NCBI GenBank assembly: GCA_020809705.1
Contig: CP085829.1
Location: 1,116,001 to 1,180,000, forward strand
Source: Calonectria ilicicola
Taxonomy: Eukaryota; Ascomycota; Sordariomycetes; Hypocreales; Nectriaceae
DNA length: 64,000 nt
Reading direction: 5' to 3'
Shown: positions 45,090 to 57,249 of the stretch, one piece after another
Layout: each line of letters begins with the position of its first letter
How positions within the stretch are numbered: the stretch's first letter is position 1
The notes under the pieces: model-generated
Database searches by the model: none
The model's input: the letters and a program-made list of their open reading frames with translations, nothing else
What the model was told of the DNA's origin: nothing
Position numbers and translations under genes: made by a program

Positions 45090-45350
45090 CTCTCAAGACA
45101 AGAACACCCTCACAACAGGAGACCGATGGAAAGATAGTTTGCACTGACGATCGCTATGTTAAAGGCGGGTTTGATGTTGCCCTGCAGGGTTCCCTCTCGC
45201 TGGGAGTGTATCTTTCATCAGCGAGTAGAAGGAAGCAAATCAACAGCCGTGATTCAACAAATGTCATAATCGTTCGTTACAATCCTTCTGCTTCGACGAG
45301 TACGAATTTTGCCCAGAGCGCATTGGCATATTGCCATCGACCTCGCAAGT
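45090..45350 (+). pseudogene. Possible coding fragment, unknown
   Basis: The frame reads QETDGKIVCTDDRYVKGGFD followed by VALQGSLSLGVYL, which is protein-like. It has no recognised family and no clear start or splice sites. Confidence 0.2.
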
Positions 45351-46959
45351 GAGATACGCTGCGCCAGCATTCAAAACGCCCATCCAGAAGAGCCATATTC
45401 CCTCCGGCTTGACTGCAGAAGGGGCCAGTTGATATTGAGATGGTGCAATCGGAGGCAGAAGCATGCAACGATAATTGTGTGCTATGTCTGCCTGGAAATA
45501 TAGAGAACAAAAAGCACATTTTCCGCTCCTGCGTGGCGATATACACGGATGATTGATCGATCGCTCACTTTGCATTTCAGGTCACAGATAGCAGGGAAGA
45601 ATCCTCTGCGCTGTTTGCATCAAAACCGTAAAGCAGAAACATACAACCGCAACCAACAGACTGAAAGCCAAACAATCACCCAGCTTCATTCGGCTTCGAA
45701 GATCGAAAGCGGATAAAAATGTGGGAAAGGGTGCTACCATCCATGTGCTCTCGCTCATGAAGCAAAGAGGTTTCTTCAGTGTTATCATATATTCCCCACC
45801 ATGGATTGCTTGGTCTGTCTCTGCAATGGATCTTGAAACCCTCGCCGAGGTCAACGCTCCCACTCCTCCAAAGTCGAGAATGTCAATGATCTGATCTAGG
45901 CTCCAAGTCTCTGCAGGTGACATCATCCACGATATTGGGGCTACATCACTTCCCGGCCTTAGTAACAAAGATTTAACCTGAGCTATCGTTTCTAGAGAGA
46001 TCTTCGACGTCACTGGCACGGAAAAACGGTATACGTTGATCGACGCGAATGGGTTTATTACTACTACCCGCCTGACGACCTCAGATCAACCACACATCAG
46101 AGGCAGCCACGACAATTCTAGTCATCTTCAACACCACATCACAATCGGAGCAACCCGTTCAACGTCAAGAGGAGCGGTTCTGAAATCACGATAAATACAG
46201 AGCTTACAGCACTGTACTTACCTAGCCTCCAAAATTGAATGCGAGCAAGGCGTTGGGTTCCTCGGTTGGGAACATATTGCCCTTCGTCCTACTACAAAAT
46301 GTAGACGTATTGTGGCTTTACGAAGACAATCTTGGGGTTCCTTGCACACCAACGCGCACAGCAAGCTGCTAGAGCCATGACTGGACGAAAATTCAAGCGC
46401 CGTTCCTATTCTATCGTCACAGCAAAAATGAATCTTTTGTTCAGAGGTCTACCAAATTGAGCACATAGTCCTCTAGAATGCGAATTTGCTGACCTATTTG
46501 CTACTCTAATTAGCAGTATTAAGGTCGTGGGCTCTCCTCATAAAAATGAAGAATGTTGCAGTCCTTGGAAGTTCAGAGGTATGCATCCGATTGCCTGAAA
46601 GTTTTCAGTGAGGAGATTGGAGGCTAACATTCGGCTTAACTCACTCATAGAAAAGTCGCATGAGGGATTCCCTTGCTAATGAAGGCCACAACCTCCTGTA
46701 TCATACCTTCGAAGTCGAGACGACATTTGCTCCTCCCACCCACCCGTCGAAACTTCTTCGCTGAGCTGAAAGATGGATGAAATTCGAACAAGAAAAATGG
46801 GACGAGTCTATTATACACGCCGTTCTTGGGTCTCATACAGAACATGAAGTGAGCGTTAGGGCGACGCGACAGAGTATCCGATGGCGATCTACAAACCGGA
46901 CCAAGAGTGCTTTCGCATATCAACGGACTATTTCTAAAAATCGATCGCAACATCTGGTG

Positions 46960-47190
46960 CATGGAACCCCTTTCAGTTCTGCTTGTCTGGTATCGGCGAC
47001 AATGCTCAGCACCCAATCATTTTGGCCGACGAAGAAGGAACCGAGGTTCGTGATGATAATAATGATGATATAGGTACTGAGCTGGGCGGTATGCTTCTTA
47101 TGACGCCACACCTGGATGACCAGATATTGTGGAATGCCGCGTGCCAATTTTACCTTCACGACCCCAAATATGAGGACACAGGAATTTTTT
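46960..47190 (+). pseudogene. Unknown family relic, copy A
   Basis: The plus strand reads SGIGDNAQHPIILADEEGTE, then GTELGGMLLM, and later DDQILWNAACQFYLHD. The same protein pattern recurs in decayed form at 50870-51100, so this is one member of a small family. The antisense frame is also similar between copies, but the acidic plus-strand product looks more like a real protein. Confidence 0.45.
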
Positions 47191-47576
47191 TTACCAGGAA
47201 TGCGTTCCTACTGTCAGCCCTACCAATTTCTCAATGCCTACAAGATATTGTCTGTATTCCGTCGGTCTAATTCCAATGGGATAATCAATAGCAGCAAACC
47301 GGGGCTTAGAAAGACTTTTCTACTGCATTGTAATCCTGGCAGACCTATGCCGTGACTATGTCCGGGCCAACCCGGAAGCTCATGGGTCAGACAGCAAGAC
47401 CTGTGACATTGGCCATATCTTTGGAATACAATGCTACTATGTTGCCGGAAGCTTGACAAGGAACATCTGCAAGCGCACGTCTAATGACCCTCAGCTGTGG
47501 GTGATGCCGGCAGCAATCAGAGATCAGTGGTTGGACCAGGTGGAGGAGTGGCTAAGCCCAACGGTCGTTCTTCGAG

Positions 47577-47900
47577 ATGGACGAACTAACCCGTGCTACC
47601 CTCGAGCTCAACCTCACCCTGATCTCGGCCATGTATTAGATCATTTTACTCCTGACATTCCAGCAACTTTTTAAGCCTAAGAAGAAGGAGACCGTTTGGG
47701 GCAAGTATAGCGAGGATTGGCTCCTAGCATTCTTCGGATACGCCTCGGTGCAAGTTTTTCGGAGCGTGGATAACGCGCAGAAGTAGGAGGAGAAGACCGT
47801 GGCGGCGATGTAGCTCACCAGAGACCTTGCTATGGTTGATTTGTCAATCAACCCCCTTGACGCTCATCGCATCACGCAGCTAGCTGACCCTGCTCTTTGA
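47577..47900 (+). pseudogene. Unknown protein relic with three TAG codons in one frame
   Basis: From ATG 47577 a single frame of 107 codons runs to TGA with internal TAG codons only. It reads MDELTRATLELNLTLISAMY, stop, a hydrophobic segment, then GKYSEDWLLAFFGYASVQVF, stop, EEKTVAAM, stop, LTRDLAMVDLSINPLDAHRI. All three stops fit CAG or TGG changed to TAG. Upstream, 47480-47560 reads WVMPAAIRDQWLDQVEEWLS in another frame and may be the same gene. Confidence 0.45.
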
Positions 47901-48420
47901 CGAGCGTCTTCTTCTCCTAGCAACCTACGATGATGGTAAGCTATACTCCCCAGCCCTAGAGGTCGTTCAGACAAGCAAAAAGACAACCCTGACGGTCAAA
48001 GATTTTATCGCGGACGTCCAGTGCACAGGTAGTCTCCCCCGAAGTCCACGAGGTTCCGCCAACGCCGATATCCGCACGCCGCTGAACCGATCCGGTCCAC
48101 TGGAGAAGAATAGTGACGCCCGTCTCACCTCCAAATATCCTCGGCAGGATGATGCCTCTGTGAGCCGACGGAGATGTGTGCTCCTCGCCAGCAGCCAAGT
48201 CATCTCCTGTGGCAGCCTGTCCTCCGCAATCGTCCAACCTCACGGGGATCTTTGGCGGTCGTGCGGGCCTGGCCTGTTTTTTTTGGTAGGACTGCAAGGA
48301 CTATTGAAGTCCAGGAAGATTCAGCTCGCCCATGGTCCTGTAGTTCTTTTCATGGATATTCGGCGTCATGGTCCTATAAGGAACTGTGCCTGTATGGTGA
48401 AGCAACTAAACAGAGAGTGA

Positions 48421-48702
48421 TTGCTGGTACCGGGAGGACTTCACTGCGGCTGCACCAATCCTACAACCGAAGACCAAATCGCGCAATTCAACATCGATCG
48501 AATGGAAGCGAGTTTCCTACCAGGCAGCCCACATGGACCAAACCGGATAGAGCATCCAGAATACTTCTGCCAATTTTACTGCACCCTGAGTCACTGGGAT
48601 ATCATAATCGGACTTTTATCACACCAACTCAAAATATGCTTGAGGGTAGATCTTTCCCGGCTGTATATACCATTTGATTCCATGTGTACAGGGCCAATCT
48701 AG
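48421..48702 (+). pseudogene. Possible coding fragment, unknown
   Basis: A 94-codon open stretch beginning LLVPGGLHCGCTNPTTEDQI and containing HPEYFCQFYCTLSHWD. It has no recognised family. An overlapping frame is open too, so the reading is uncertain. Confidence 0.22.
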
Positions 48703-49768
48703 GATGGAGCGACGGTCTCTTTGGAGGCCATCGTGTTGAAATGGGGTCAAGTCAGATTGAGGACTAAGTACACACACCTGCAGCACCCGACCGGGAACGT
48801 CTAATAGGACACCTTGGACTACAATAGAGTCAAAAATAATTCAATATCGACCTACAGTCCCTAAGCTACGCATCGTATAACGAGGGCAAAGAACTGGATT
48901 GTCTGCAACCCCAACCTATTGTTTGCCATCCAGAGACAGCACAATACTGTGGTCTTTGTGAGAATATTAACTGTCACCGTACATACCGATGCTCAACACA
49001 CAACTCCCATCCGATCGGTTTGCCAGTCCACGGGTTAGCTTAGAATTATTCAACTATTCAAAAGCCAGATGCAAGGATGACTTCTTTCTCTATCTGTCAT
49101 CGCATATATTACTCCCGTCAAAAGCATTGAAGAGCACCCAGGACCGCTTCACGAGGGATAGGCGTGACTCTAAACAAGTGGTCATCAAACTTCGATCCGA
49201 TCAACTACGGAAAATCAACAACTAAAATTCCATCGGGCGTATACGATAATAAGCTTACATGACATTGGAAATCGAACGACTTTCGCTTGGGACGGTTGTG
49301 GATTTTGTGCTTCCACCTTACACTTGCACAGTGTTTTTGTCATAAGCGACGCGAAATTGTATTCTTTGAAAGCCCAAAGTATAAGTGATCGATATTGAGA
49401 AGACCAGTTCGAATGATTGCCAGTTCGTAAACGGTTTAGAAATGGTGACGATGGGGGATGAGAAGAAGCTCTAGGTAACCACAGTAATCTTTCTTGCTCC
49501 CTTTACCCAACTCTAGCAGTCACTAACTTTCTAAACCAACAGATTATAGATATAAAGACGAGATAAAACACCATGACCATCACGCCGGTGATGATGGAGT
49601 CAATTGAACAAACCAGACTCAGCACTTTGCGTTCGGCCACTGTCGAACCCCTTTCCTCAACAACCTGGCCTACTACAAAGGAGTTCTGCTGCGCGCACAC
49701 GCATATTTCGCTAGGTGTACACATCGAGATATTTAGCCATGACTTATTCAAGGAATTTTCTCAAAAAA

Positions 49769-49851
49769 CAAAACTTCAAAATAAATAATATTATTTATAA
49801 CAAATCTAAATTTAGTTTATCATAAATAAGATTATTTATTTTGAAGTTTTG
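49769..49851. repeat. 83-base hairpin: 30-base arms, 23-base loop
   Basis: Arms 49769-49798 and 49822-49851 are inverted complements with one mismatch. The loop contains CTAAATTTAG, itself a palindrome. It is very AT-rich apart from the outer CAAAACTTC/GAAGTTTTG ends. It could be a bidirectional terminator or a tiny MITE-like element; no target duplication was obvious. Confidence 0.8.
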
Positions 49852-50869
49852 TGTTTTGGATTTTCCTCAGAATAATTATAAAGATGTGCATTTGGCAAAA
49901 TTTATGTGTGCACGGAGGAAGACTCCACAAAAGTTATCCACGATTCTCTCAAGCTTCCCGACGAATATCGGGAGATTTCTGGCAGGTATTTCGATGCGAA
50001 GTCCTTCTACTGGGACCCGTGGCTATAGGCGAGCATGTGGAATGCACGCAGAACGGTCCAGAACGGGGAGATGGCATCCGCCCTTTACTTCACGCCTTGA
50101 AATACTACCTCTGTCACTGAAGAATGGTCAGACTTTTGCTAGTTTCATCCACTTCAACCGTACTGCACTCGGGTGACATTCGTCCTCAGCACAACACCCA
50201 CAAGGCAAAAGCCCCCCTGCTACGCGCCCGCCGACGGTCCTTTATTTCAAGTCACCTAGAATGGGATGGGCCAATAGACTTGAGTGTTGTATCTCCTCCC
50301 GCTCTAGAGAAGGTCATACGTTCAAAATTTTCGCGGGTCGCAACATTCAAAAAAGTAATGAAGGCCACAAGTCCTAATGCAGGTAAAATTTGTCCCGAGT
50401 ATATTTTCAGGCTGCTTTCATTTGACGATGTCGAGAGTGGTTCTCGAAAGAGTTAGAGCCTATGAAGCACTAAGTACCTTGTCTTGTGAACTGGGGTGAC
50501 TTCTTCGAGAGCCTAGGTCTTAAATCGTCCGATGTTCAAAGGGAAATCTATGGGCTCTCCCGTTTGCAAGAGCCCCTGTAAGTGTCTGCCGAAAACAAGC
50601 TCTGCTGGGCCATGGTCCATTCGAACAACAACCTACATGCCGACCATAGGTTCTAGTGTCAACGTCCTCCTCCTTCTGTACTCATGTGCGCTTCGAAACA
50701 AGCAGCCGAGTACGGGAATATAGGCTGGGAGGATTGTATTGCCCGAGAGTATAGGGCTTTCCACCCAACCGCCTAATGGCCAAGAAGGCGCCAGTGCTGA
50801 CCCAAACACCCCCTGCTCGGAAGCCACTCCCAACAAGCCGTCAGATGACAATGAAAGCGCGATAATCTT

Positions 50870-51100
50870 GGGCGAAGATGACCATATCCCTAAGATCTTC
50901 GATGTTCGCGTCGGGAAGATGTCGAGAACCTGATCATTGTGGCCGACGAAGAGGCGATTGAGGTCGGCGACTAGGACAATGTGGGTGCGCGTCTGGGTGG
51001 TATGGTTCTTATCGGATAGGAACTGCAAGATCAAAATATATGGAACTCCGCGTGCGAGTTTTGCTTCGATGACACAAATGATGAGACAGTGGGAATTCAT
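50870..51100 (+). pseudogene. Unknown family relic, copy B
   Basis: It reads ILGEDDHIPKIFDVRVGKMS, then after a frameshift NLIIVADEEAIEVGD, stop, DNVGARLGGMVLIG, stop, LQDQNIWNSACEFCFDD. This matches copy A at 46960-47190 position by position (ADEE, LGGM, DQxxWNxAC), with stops and a frameshift. Confidence 0.45.
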
Positions 51101-51678
51101 CTCACGGGGATGAAACAGGACAATCGGTCTTTACACATGGAAACGTGTTGGACTTCAACAGCAAGATTGGAGGAGATGTTGTTTTCTGTGAAGGCCGATG
51201 ACGAGATCGACGAAGCCCCCAAACGATTAGGCTTTGTAAGCCGAGTTGGGACGAAACGAGTGGTACGATACCTATAAACGCGAACTGAAAGAGTTGATGC
51301 AAGAAGAAAATTGGAAATTGGGGGCATCTTTTCTGACCTGCTTCTGTGACTGCCACGAGCCCTTCCGCCGCGGGAGAGCACTCCATATCGACACCTCGTC
51401 TCTGGGAGAGAAAGGCGACCACCACCAATCCAGATATGATGGGTAAACACCATGCTAATCGGGACGACGGCATAGAGCATGAGACTGACACCCGAATCAA
51501 CGGAGGGTCGTGATGATCGTTACCACATTCCAAGTTGGTGGAACCAGCCCTGATAACTTGACATTTATGACCGTCTCGTCCAAATGGGAACGCCTTGGAC
51601 ATTCGCCGAACTTTTCCAAGTGAATCTAGAGTCAACGCCAAGAAAAGGCTGATCAAAACTTAGGCTTCAGCGTATCAG

Positions 51679-51822
51679 GTGTATGTCCGCAACGCTGAGA
51701 GCGTTGAAAATGCCATTGACCAAGTTGTCGAAGAATTCAACGGACGCCTCGACATTTTCGTCGCCAATGCTGGAATTATCTGGACAAAGGGCCCTATGGT
51801 CGATGGACCCTGTCTTGGCTAG
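51679..51822 (+). pseudogene. Short-chain dehydrogenase/reductase fragment
   Basis: The frame reads VYVRNAESVENAIDQVVEEF and then NGRLDIFVANAGIIWTKGPM, ending at a TAG at 51820-51822. The NAG motif with the preceding LDIFVA strand is the diagnostic core of classical SDRs. The wording is closest, in my memory, to sorbose/mannitol-type reductases. The cofactor-binding N-terminus (TGxxxGIG) and the catalytic YxxxK part were not found in frame, so only a remnant survives. Confidence 0.65.
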
Positions 51823-53627
51823 CACTTCGCTCGCGAGATGAGACCGTCGCTGATCTCGGTTGTCACCATGCTCGGTTGTATCTTTAGCGGATATTCCCTC
51901 AAGTCAGTTGGAACAGCTTCAGTTGTCCAGTCATTTCCTCACGTTAGGTAGGTTACTTAGGCCTTGGAGCGCATTTGCATGAATGAGGAAAAGACTCGAT
52001 GGTTGTGGTAAGAGACACTGGCCCGGACAAGACATGAGCCTTCTAACGCTTAAAAAAAGACGAGCTACGCTCGTCTGTCGCCTTGAAAGATACACCCACG
52101 CTTTGGCGCCGCCCGAAGATGCCAGAAAAAGTTACTCCTCGAACTCTAACAAATAGAACGAGCAATAACCGTCAATTTCAGCACCGAATTCTCTAACTGG
52201 ACCGCTCATCGATTCCCTCGTGACGCCACCCCGCCAGCCGAGCTTTCGACTGCACACTTTTGCCTTTCAACGTCAAACGGACACATCAAGCTTAATTACT
52301 GAGATATGACTAGGAAAGAATTCAACAGTCTTGCCTAAACTATCGCAATTCTTCTCCCCTCTCAGTATCGCTGTCGCGGCAAACAAATTGAACCGACTTC
52401 GTGGTGGAGGGGTGTAGAAGCTTCGGAAAGAGGTATAACACTGTTGCGCAAATGGACAAGTTCTTGACTGAGGAGAATGAAGTCATTCGAAAACGCGTCA
52501 TGAGGGACTTCGAACCCTGGTAGGATGCTCACTCCAAGGGTAGGTTGGTCTGACAAAGAAGACTGCTGTCATACCGGAGGCCAAACCGGTCGAGAAGATA
52601 CCTCTCTGGTTATCTGTCTCCTGCATGTCGACATTGAGTAGATCCAGCCCCTTGGACCCAGAGACTGATATCGGAATTACCACCACATGCCCCTCAAAAG
52701 TTAGCAACATTCATCTACACCACCTGAGATGGGTGATAATATTCGGCAACCAGGTCATCTACATTGGCAGCCCCGATGGGCTATGATCGCGTGAATGTCC
52801 GATTCAAGAGGTAGGCAAGTTAAGGAGCCGCGAAAAGCTTCACCGGGCATCAAGATTAACTCCAAGGCAGTGAGTTTTGGGGCAGTTGGGTTGATGATGT
52901 TGTTCTTCAGTATCCACTCTCCTTTCTCTTCTCTCTTCCTCAGTTCTCATCTCGCAAAGAAAGTCTACTAACAATGGGTTTCATCAGTATCATGCACTTT
53001 TCCCTCGCTATCCGGCCTCAATGTGGCGACAATTCCTCCCACCGATAAATTTCTTCCACTCCCGAATACCTTCAGAGAATCCAAATATTCAAGTCTTCGT
53101 TGCCAACATCCACACCCCGCCCGCTGGGGATATGCACAAGGAGTGCCTTTGAGTCACAAAAGAAAAACCCATCATTGAGAGTTCCATGAATGGAAATGGC
53201 GCCAGGAAGAGTCAAAAGCCACGCCCTGTCGCCCACGCGGGTCCATCGGATGTGGCCCGTGACGAATTGGTAGAAATTGCGTACTTTCCCACCTCTCCAG
53301 CTCTACCGAAGTGAACTAGAGATTATTGGATGACTTGGGAGATGCGATGCCCGCACTTGTACTCCGCACCGCGACCCCATTTCTGTCGAACTATCAACGC
53401 AACTGCTGGCGAGTCTGACAACACCAACAGGATACTTCTGGATACTGACCAGGACAACCGATATTGCAGCGAATTAATCGATGAATCCGGCCATCTTGGC
53501 GAATTTGAAGAAAGTTTCGACGAAACCTGCAAAAGTATTACAACAGCATGGAGAATTGGCACCAAGTTGAAGTTCAACACTATCCACGAAGTCCACGGCC
53601 TGATACAGAGTTACGTACTTCACTATC

Positions 53628-54046
53628 TATAAGGCCAACCTTTCCTTGGTAGTCGATGAGGACGCAGTAAGATCCCATGCCCCTTCCTTGCTACGCATAA
53701 AACGGTTACTGGACCCCAGAGAACTACAGTTCTCAGAATCCTCCAACATAACCCTCCCGCTAGCCTTCTCTCGTGCCAGATATAAGCTGGTTTACTGGGC
53801 TGCCAACGTCTGAACCTCGTTTCGCATTTCTGCTCTCCAGCTGCGGGACAAGAAAACCTTCCCCTCGTGCCTCGCAATAAAGTCGATGAGGGAGAGGCGG
53901 CATCAATGCTGAAGTTGGGCCTCAAACCTCAGCCCGGCGAGCACCAGTTCAAGCTATCCGTCTTCTTCATGCTAGCCTCAACGATCAATCAAACGTTCAA
54001 CGGGATCGAGTATATCTGGAAGGGACTGTTTAACGTCTTCTGCTAA
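53628..54046 (+). pseudogene. Relic of an unknown gene in two frames
   Basis: The first part reads YKANLSLVVDEDAVRSHAPS and LAFSRARYKLVYWAANV to a TGA. In a second frame KVDEGEAASMLKLGLKPQPG and NQTFNGIEYIWKGLFNVFC run to TAA. Both parts look coding and probably belonged to one gene. Family unknown. Confidence 0.4.
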
Positions 54047-54960
54047 TACGATACAACCTCCAGCTGCCCAAGCCCCGTATGTAGGCGAAAGATGATTTTC
54101 TGCATAGTGGAATTGCAAGAGCACATCAATCAGTCGGAAAAGGCATTAGACGACTCAAAAGTACGTACAACCCCGAGCACCCTCCCATAACCATAACCGC
54201 AGTTCCCAGAGACAGTCCTACCCTAACCAGCATTAACCCGCTAACACTTGTCAACAGACAGCCCGAGCCATCGTCTTAACCGTATACCGCCGTATCGAAA
54301 GCTGTGCACGTCATGCTGGAAGGCGCCACAGCTCAACGAGATCTGCTGACAGAGCTTCGACGCCTTTGGGTTCACCGACGAGAACACCTGCCCGCCGACA
54401 TTACTTGATCGACCGCACAGATGGTAGATTCTAAGGGGAGAGCGTTCGATTTATTCTCACTGCTATCGAGGTTATGCAGGGCACTTGGAGAGGACAGGGA
54501 AATGGTTGCCTACGCACATGCTTTCGTCGTTTGGTGCGATATTCACGCCACTTGTGGAAGATGAAGAGGCACTTGAGGTGCAAGAGAATAAGAGACAGTG
54601 AAGGGAACGGTTCGATGTTAGGGATAAATAACACAAGCAACCCGATGTATGTAGTGAAAGTTATCACTTGACTTAGAAACTCACAATAATTGCCATTTCC
54701 CATGAGAGACAGCCCACCGGTCCTGTTGTTCGCCCCTCTTTTTTCTACGCATGGCACGTTGCCATAGGACGCGTGAGTCCTAGAGTCGTAGTATTGAGCC
54801 ATAATCTTAAATTCAACCATTTTTACACCCTGTCAGAAGAAATGCAAGGAGAGCAAAAGCATGAAGGCAAGGCTTCGCCTGCAAGTCAAAGCCAACCATG
54901 TTACTAGATGATTGCCAAGTCGACTTAGCAGCAGCACACTCCATTGATGCCTAAAACCGA
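54047..54960. other. Nothing recognised
   Basis: Short frames on both strands without motifs. Confidence 0.4.
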
Positions 54961-54984
54961 TAGCGCCACAGCAACCACACTCTG

Positions 54985-55750
54985 CGCCCCGCGAAATCTT
55001 CTGCAACGCCACCAGCTATCCTGCTAATGGCCTCCTCTCGACTGATTTCCAGGTTGATGGTATCCCATTCGAGCCCGACTGTGTCGATTCCCAACTTGCT
55101 CTGCAGCCCCAACACTCTTGCTCCTTATCTCTCTACTCCATCTTCACCGAAGGCCTCACCGACAAACCCGTTGCCGCCTCCCAGATCAACAGCGCTGGCT
55201 GGGTGGAGGATTGCCGCCCGAACTCTATCTTGCACCGTTCCTTTGTCCTATCCCGACCAGCACTTACAAACTGTGGATCTGGGTACCATGCTTTGGGAAT
55301 TGATCTTACGAACAGGATTTTGCCCTTGTTTGGCTTCACCTTGGTGGCTCCGATGGAGAACCCAACCGTCCAAATCTAGCGCCACCTCCGAGTTGGAGCA
55401 CGACTTCTCTGAACTTTCCTGTCGCTTCCCGCCGGCGAAAGCTTCGTTTTAGTTGCCATCTATGGGCTCCCCAAGGTTTTCATCAAGTATACGCTGCTAC
55501 CACCATGGTTTGCACTAGAGGCCGCCCACCGGGAGCTTACTAGGTCGGTTCAGGGATGCTGGGAGTGGTCGTGTACAACATCCGGCATCGCTGAAAGTTG
55601 TTTCGCTGCGGGCTTCGGGGCTGCCTAGAGGTTAGTGATGCACCGCAGCCAACTCTTTCTGGTCGATGAGGCTTACATTTTCAGTGTCGTCACTGACCTC
55701 CACGTCTACGCGCTCCCAAAAGCACATGCCTCGTTCGGGATGCTTCCGCC
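54985..55750 (+). pseudogene. Relic of an unknown, possibly secreted, protein gene
   Basis: In one frame 54985-55379 reads SAPREIFCNATSYPANGLLS, FQVDGIPFEPDCVDSQLAL and VEDCRPNSILHRSFVLSRP, ending at TAG. A second frame then gives PAGESFVLVAIYGLPKVFIK and LPPWFALEAAHRELTRSVQG up to about 55600. The 141-codon ATG frame at 55027-55452 is a shadow of this. Paired Cys and NxT/S sites suggest an extracellular protein. Confidence 0.35.
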
Positions 55751-55869
55751 GACTTAAGAACTTTTGGACTCAGCAGCCTTCCCGAGATGCGACCAAGGGC
55801 CAGCGAGCTGATCCTCCTCAAGCCATCGACCTAGTGGGTTCTCGTCCCCGTGTGAATTGTTAGATGGGT

Positions 55870-56500
55870 TGCATGTGACCAAATGATTTTTAAAATGTGT
55901 ATGCTTGTCTTTGGACGTGCGTGGGGTTTTATTCTTGCTTGACATGGAAATATTCGACCAAGCCCCAACCCCTGAAAGCTCGATGCTATCGGGCGACTGA
56001 CTCCTACTCGAGAGGAATGATTAGCGTCTCGTTTTTTGACTTAATGGAAAATAGATTCTCGTACATGCTAGCGACTGGAGCCTACGCTCTTGGTATGATC
56101 AATATAGCTAGTTTGAGTACCTAAAACTCAAGACTAACCAATCGGCTATGATGTTGGCGAAGACTTGGGTTCAGTTGCAGACCGAAGCCAATGTGCTCTG
56201 ACAGCGCGGGACAGAGTGAAAAGAGGATACGTATGACTGTAGTGATCAAGATGCTATGGGATGCTTAAAGTGAAGCTGAATGCAAGGTAATTTATCATTT
56301 TCGGACAGGTCGTGTTTATGTGCCGATCCTCAAGGCCCGCTCACATCTATAAGTATTGAGTATAGTATCAAAGCAGTGCATTAGCCAGACACACAGCAAC
56401 TGATAGGTTGAATGAACAATTGAGTGCTCGGATGGAAGCTGCCCGTGCGGTTCGGTGTCATGCTTAATTGCACGGCCTGGAATACAGCCAATAACAGGTC
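55870..56500. other. Nothing recognised
   Basis: No motif-bearing frames; it precedes the CCAAT/GATA module array. Confidence 0.4.
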
Positions 56501-56722
56501 CGTTAGGACTCCAATGCACTGGCTTGGACACATCTTTTCATTGGTCGGCTGAGTGAATGACGTTAGTTTCTGTCGCGTCAAGTTCCAATGCACTAAACTC
56601 TTGCTTTGCATTGGTCGGGGGCAGTCTAGGGACAGCAAAGACAGGCGGTTGAACAGCTTTAGTGCGTACGGACAACTCCGGAGCCTGCGCAGCCATGTTG
56701 GGTCGGCATGGCAATGCCGCTG

Positions 56723-57015
56723 ATTGGCTTGCTTGCCCAATGCACTCACTTCTGATAGGCTTCTGTTTCTGCGAGGTGTCGATTGGCCGATTTGCCTCAA
56801 TGCACTCACCTCTGATAGGCTCTTTGTCTGTGGGGTGGCTTGTGTGCGTGATGACCCTCCCAGGACTTTCCGACACTGCTCATCCATTGGTCGTTCCGCC
56901 CCAATGCACTCACTCATGATAGGTTCCCTTTTCAATGAGGGGGCTGACGCACCAGGGTCTCCTCATGCTCATCGTCCATAGGCTCGCTTAGCCAATGCAC
57001 TCACTTGTGATAGGC
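56723..57015 (+). promoter_or_regulatory. Array of four 38-39 base ATTGG-CCAATGCACTCAC-TGATAGG modules
   Basis: Modules lie at 56723-56760, 56782-56820, 56886-56924 and 56978-57015. Each has ATTGG (ATAGG in the last), about ten bases, CCAATGCACTCAC (TCAAT in the second), two bases, then TGATAGG. Partial copies occur upstream (CCAATGCACT near 56513 and 56587; CATTGGTCGG near 56540 and 56611). CCAAT boxes and GATA sites are known binding sites of the fungal CCAAT-binding complex and GATA factors. The last module ends 234 bases before the Clr5-ankyrin ATG, so the array may be its upstream activating region. Confidence 0.65.
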
Positions 57016-57249
57016 CCTTTGTATCTGAGGTGGATCTTCAACTTCTCCTCCGTGACTTAGGCATAAAACAGTGGTCTTTCAAGAGCCAAGGCTTTAATTC
57101 AGTCATACCAATCAAAACTACTTAAACACCACGTCTCCGTGCGCTTAAACCACGAGTATCTGCTACGCAACGTCGCTTATTGAACGTCATCCTCCCTCTT
57201 CAGTTTGCAATCTTTTGATTAGTATCCGAAAATATTGCAGTCACAGGAA

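Noticed and set aside
55027..55452. 141-codon ATG frame
   Set aside because: Another frame of the same stretch (54985-55379) has a far more protein-like composition with Cys and glycosylation-type sites; this one is Ser/Pro-rich by frame shift.
56381..56935. 184-codon minus-strand frame with repeated SECIGA-like peptides
   Set aside because: The repetition comes from the CCAAT/GATA DNA modules; irregular module spacing breaks any constant frame and no gene features surround it.
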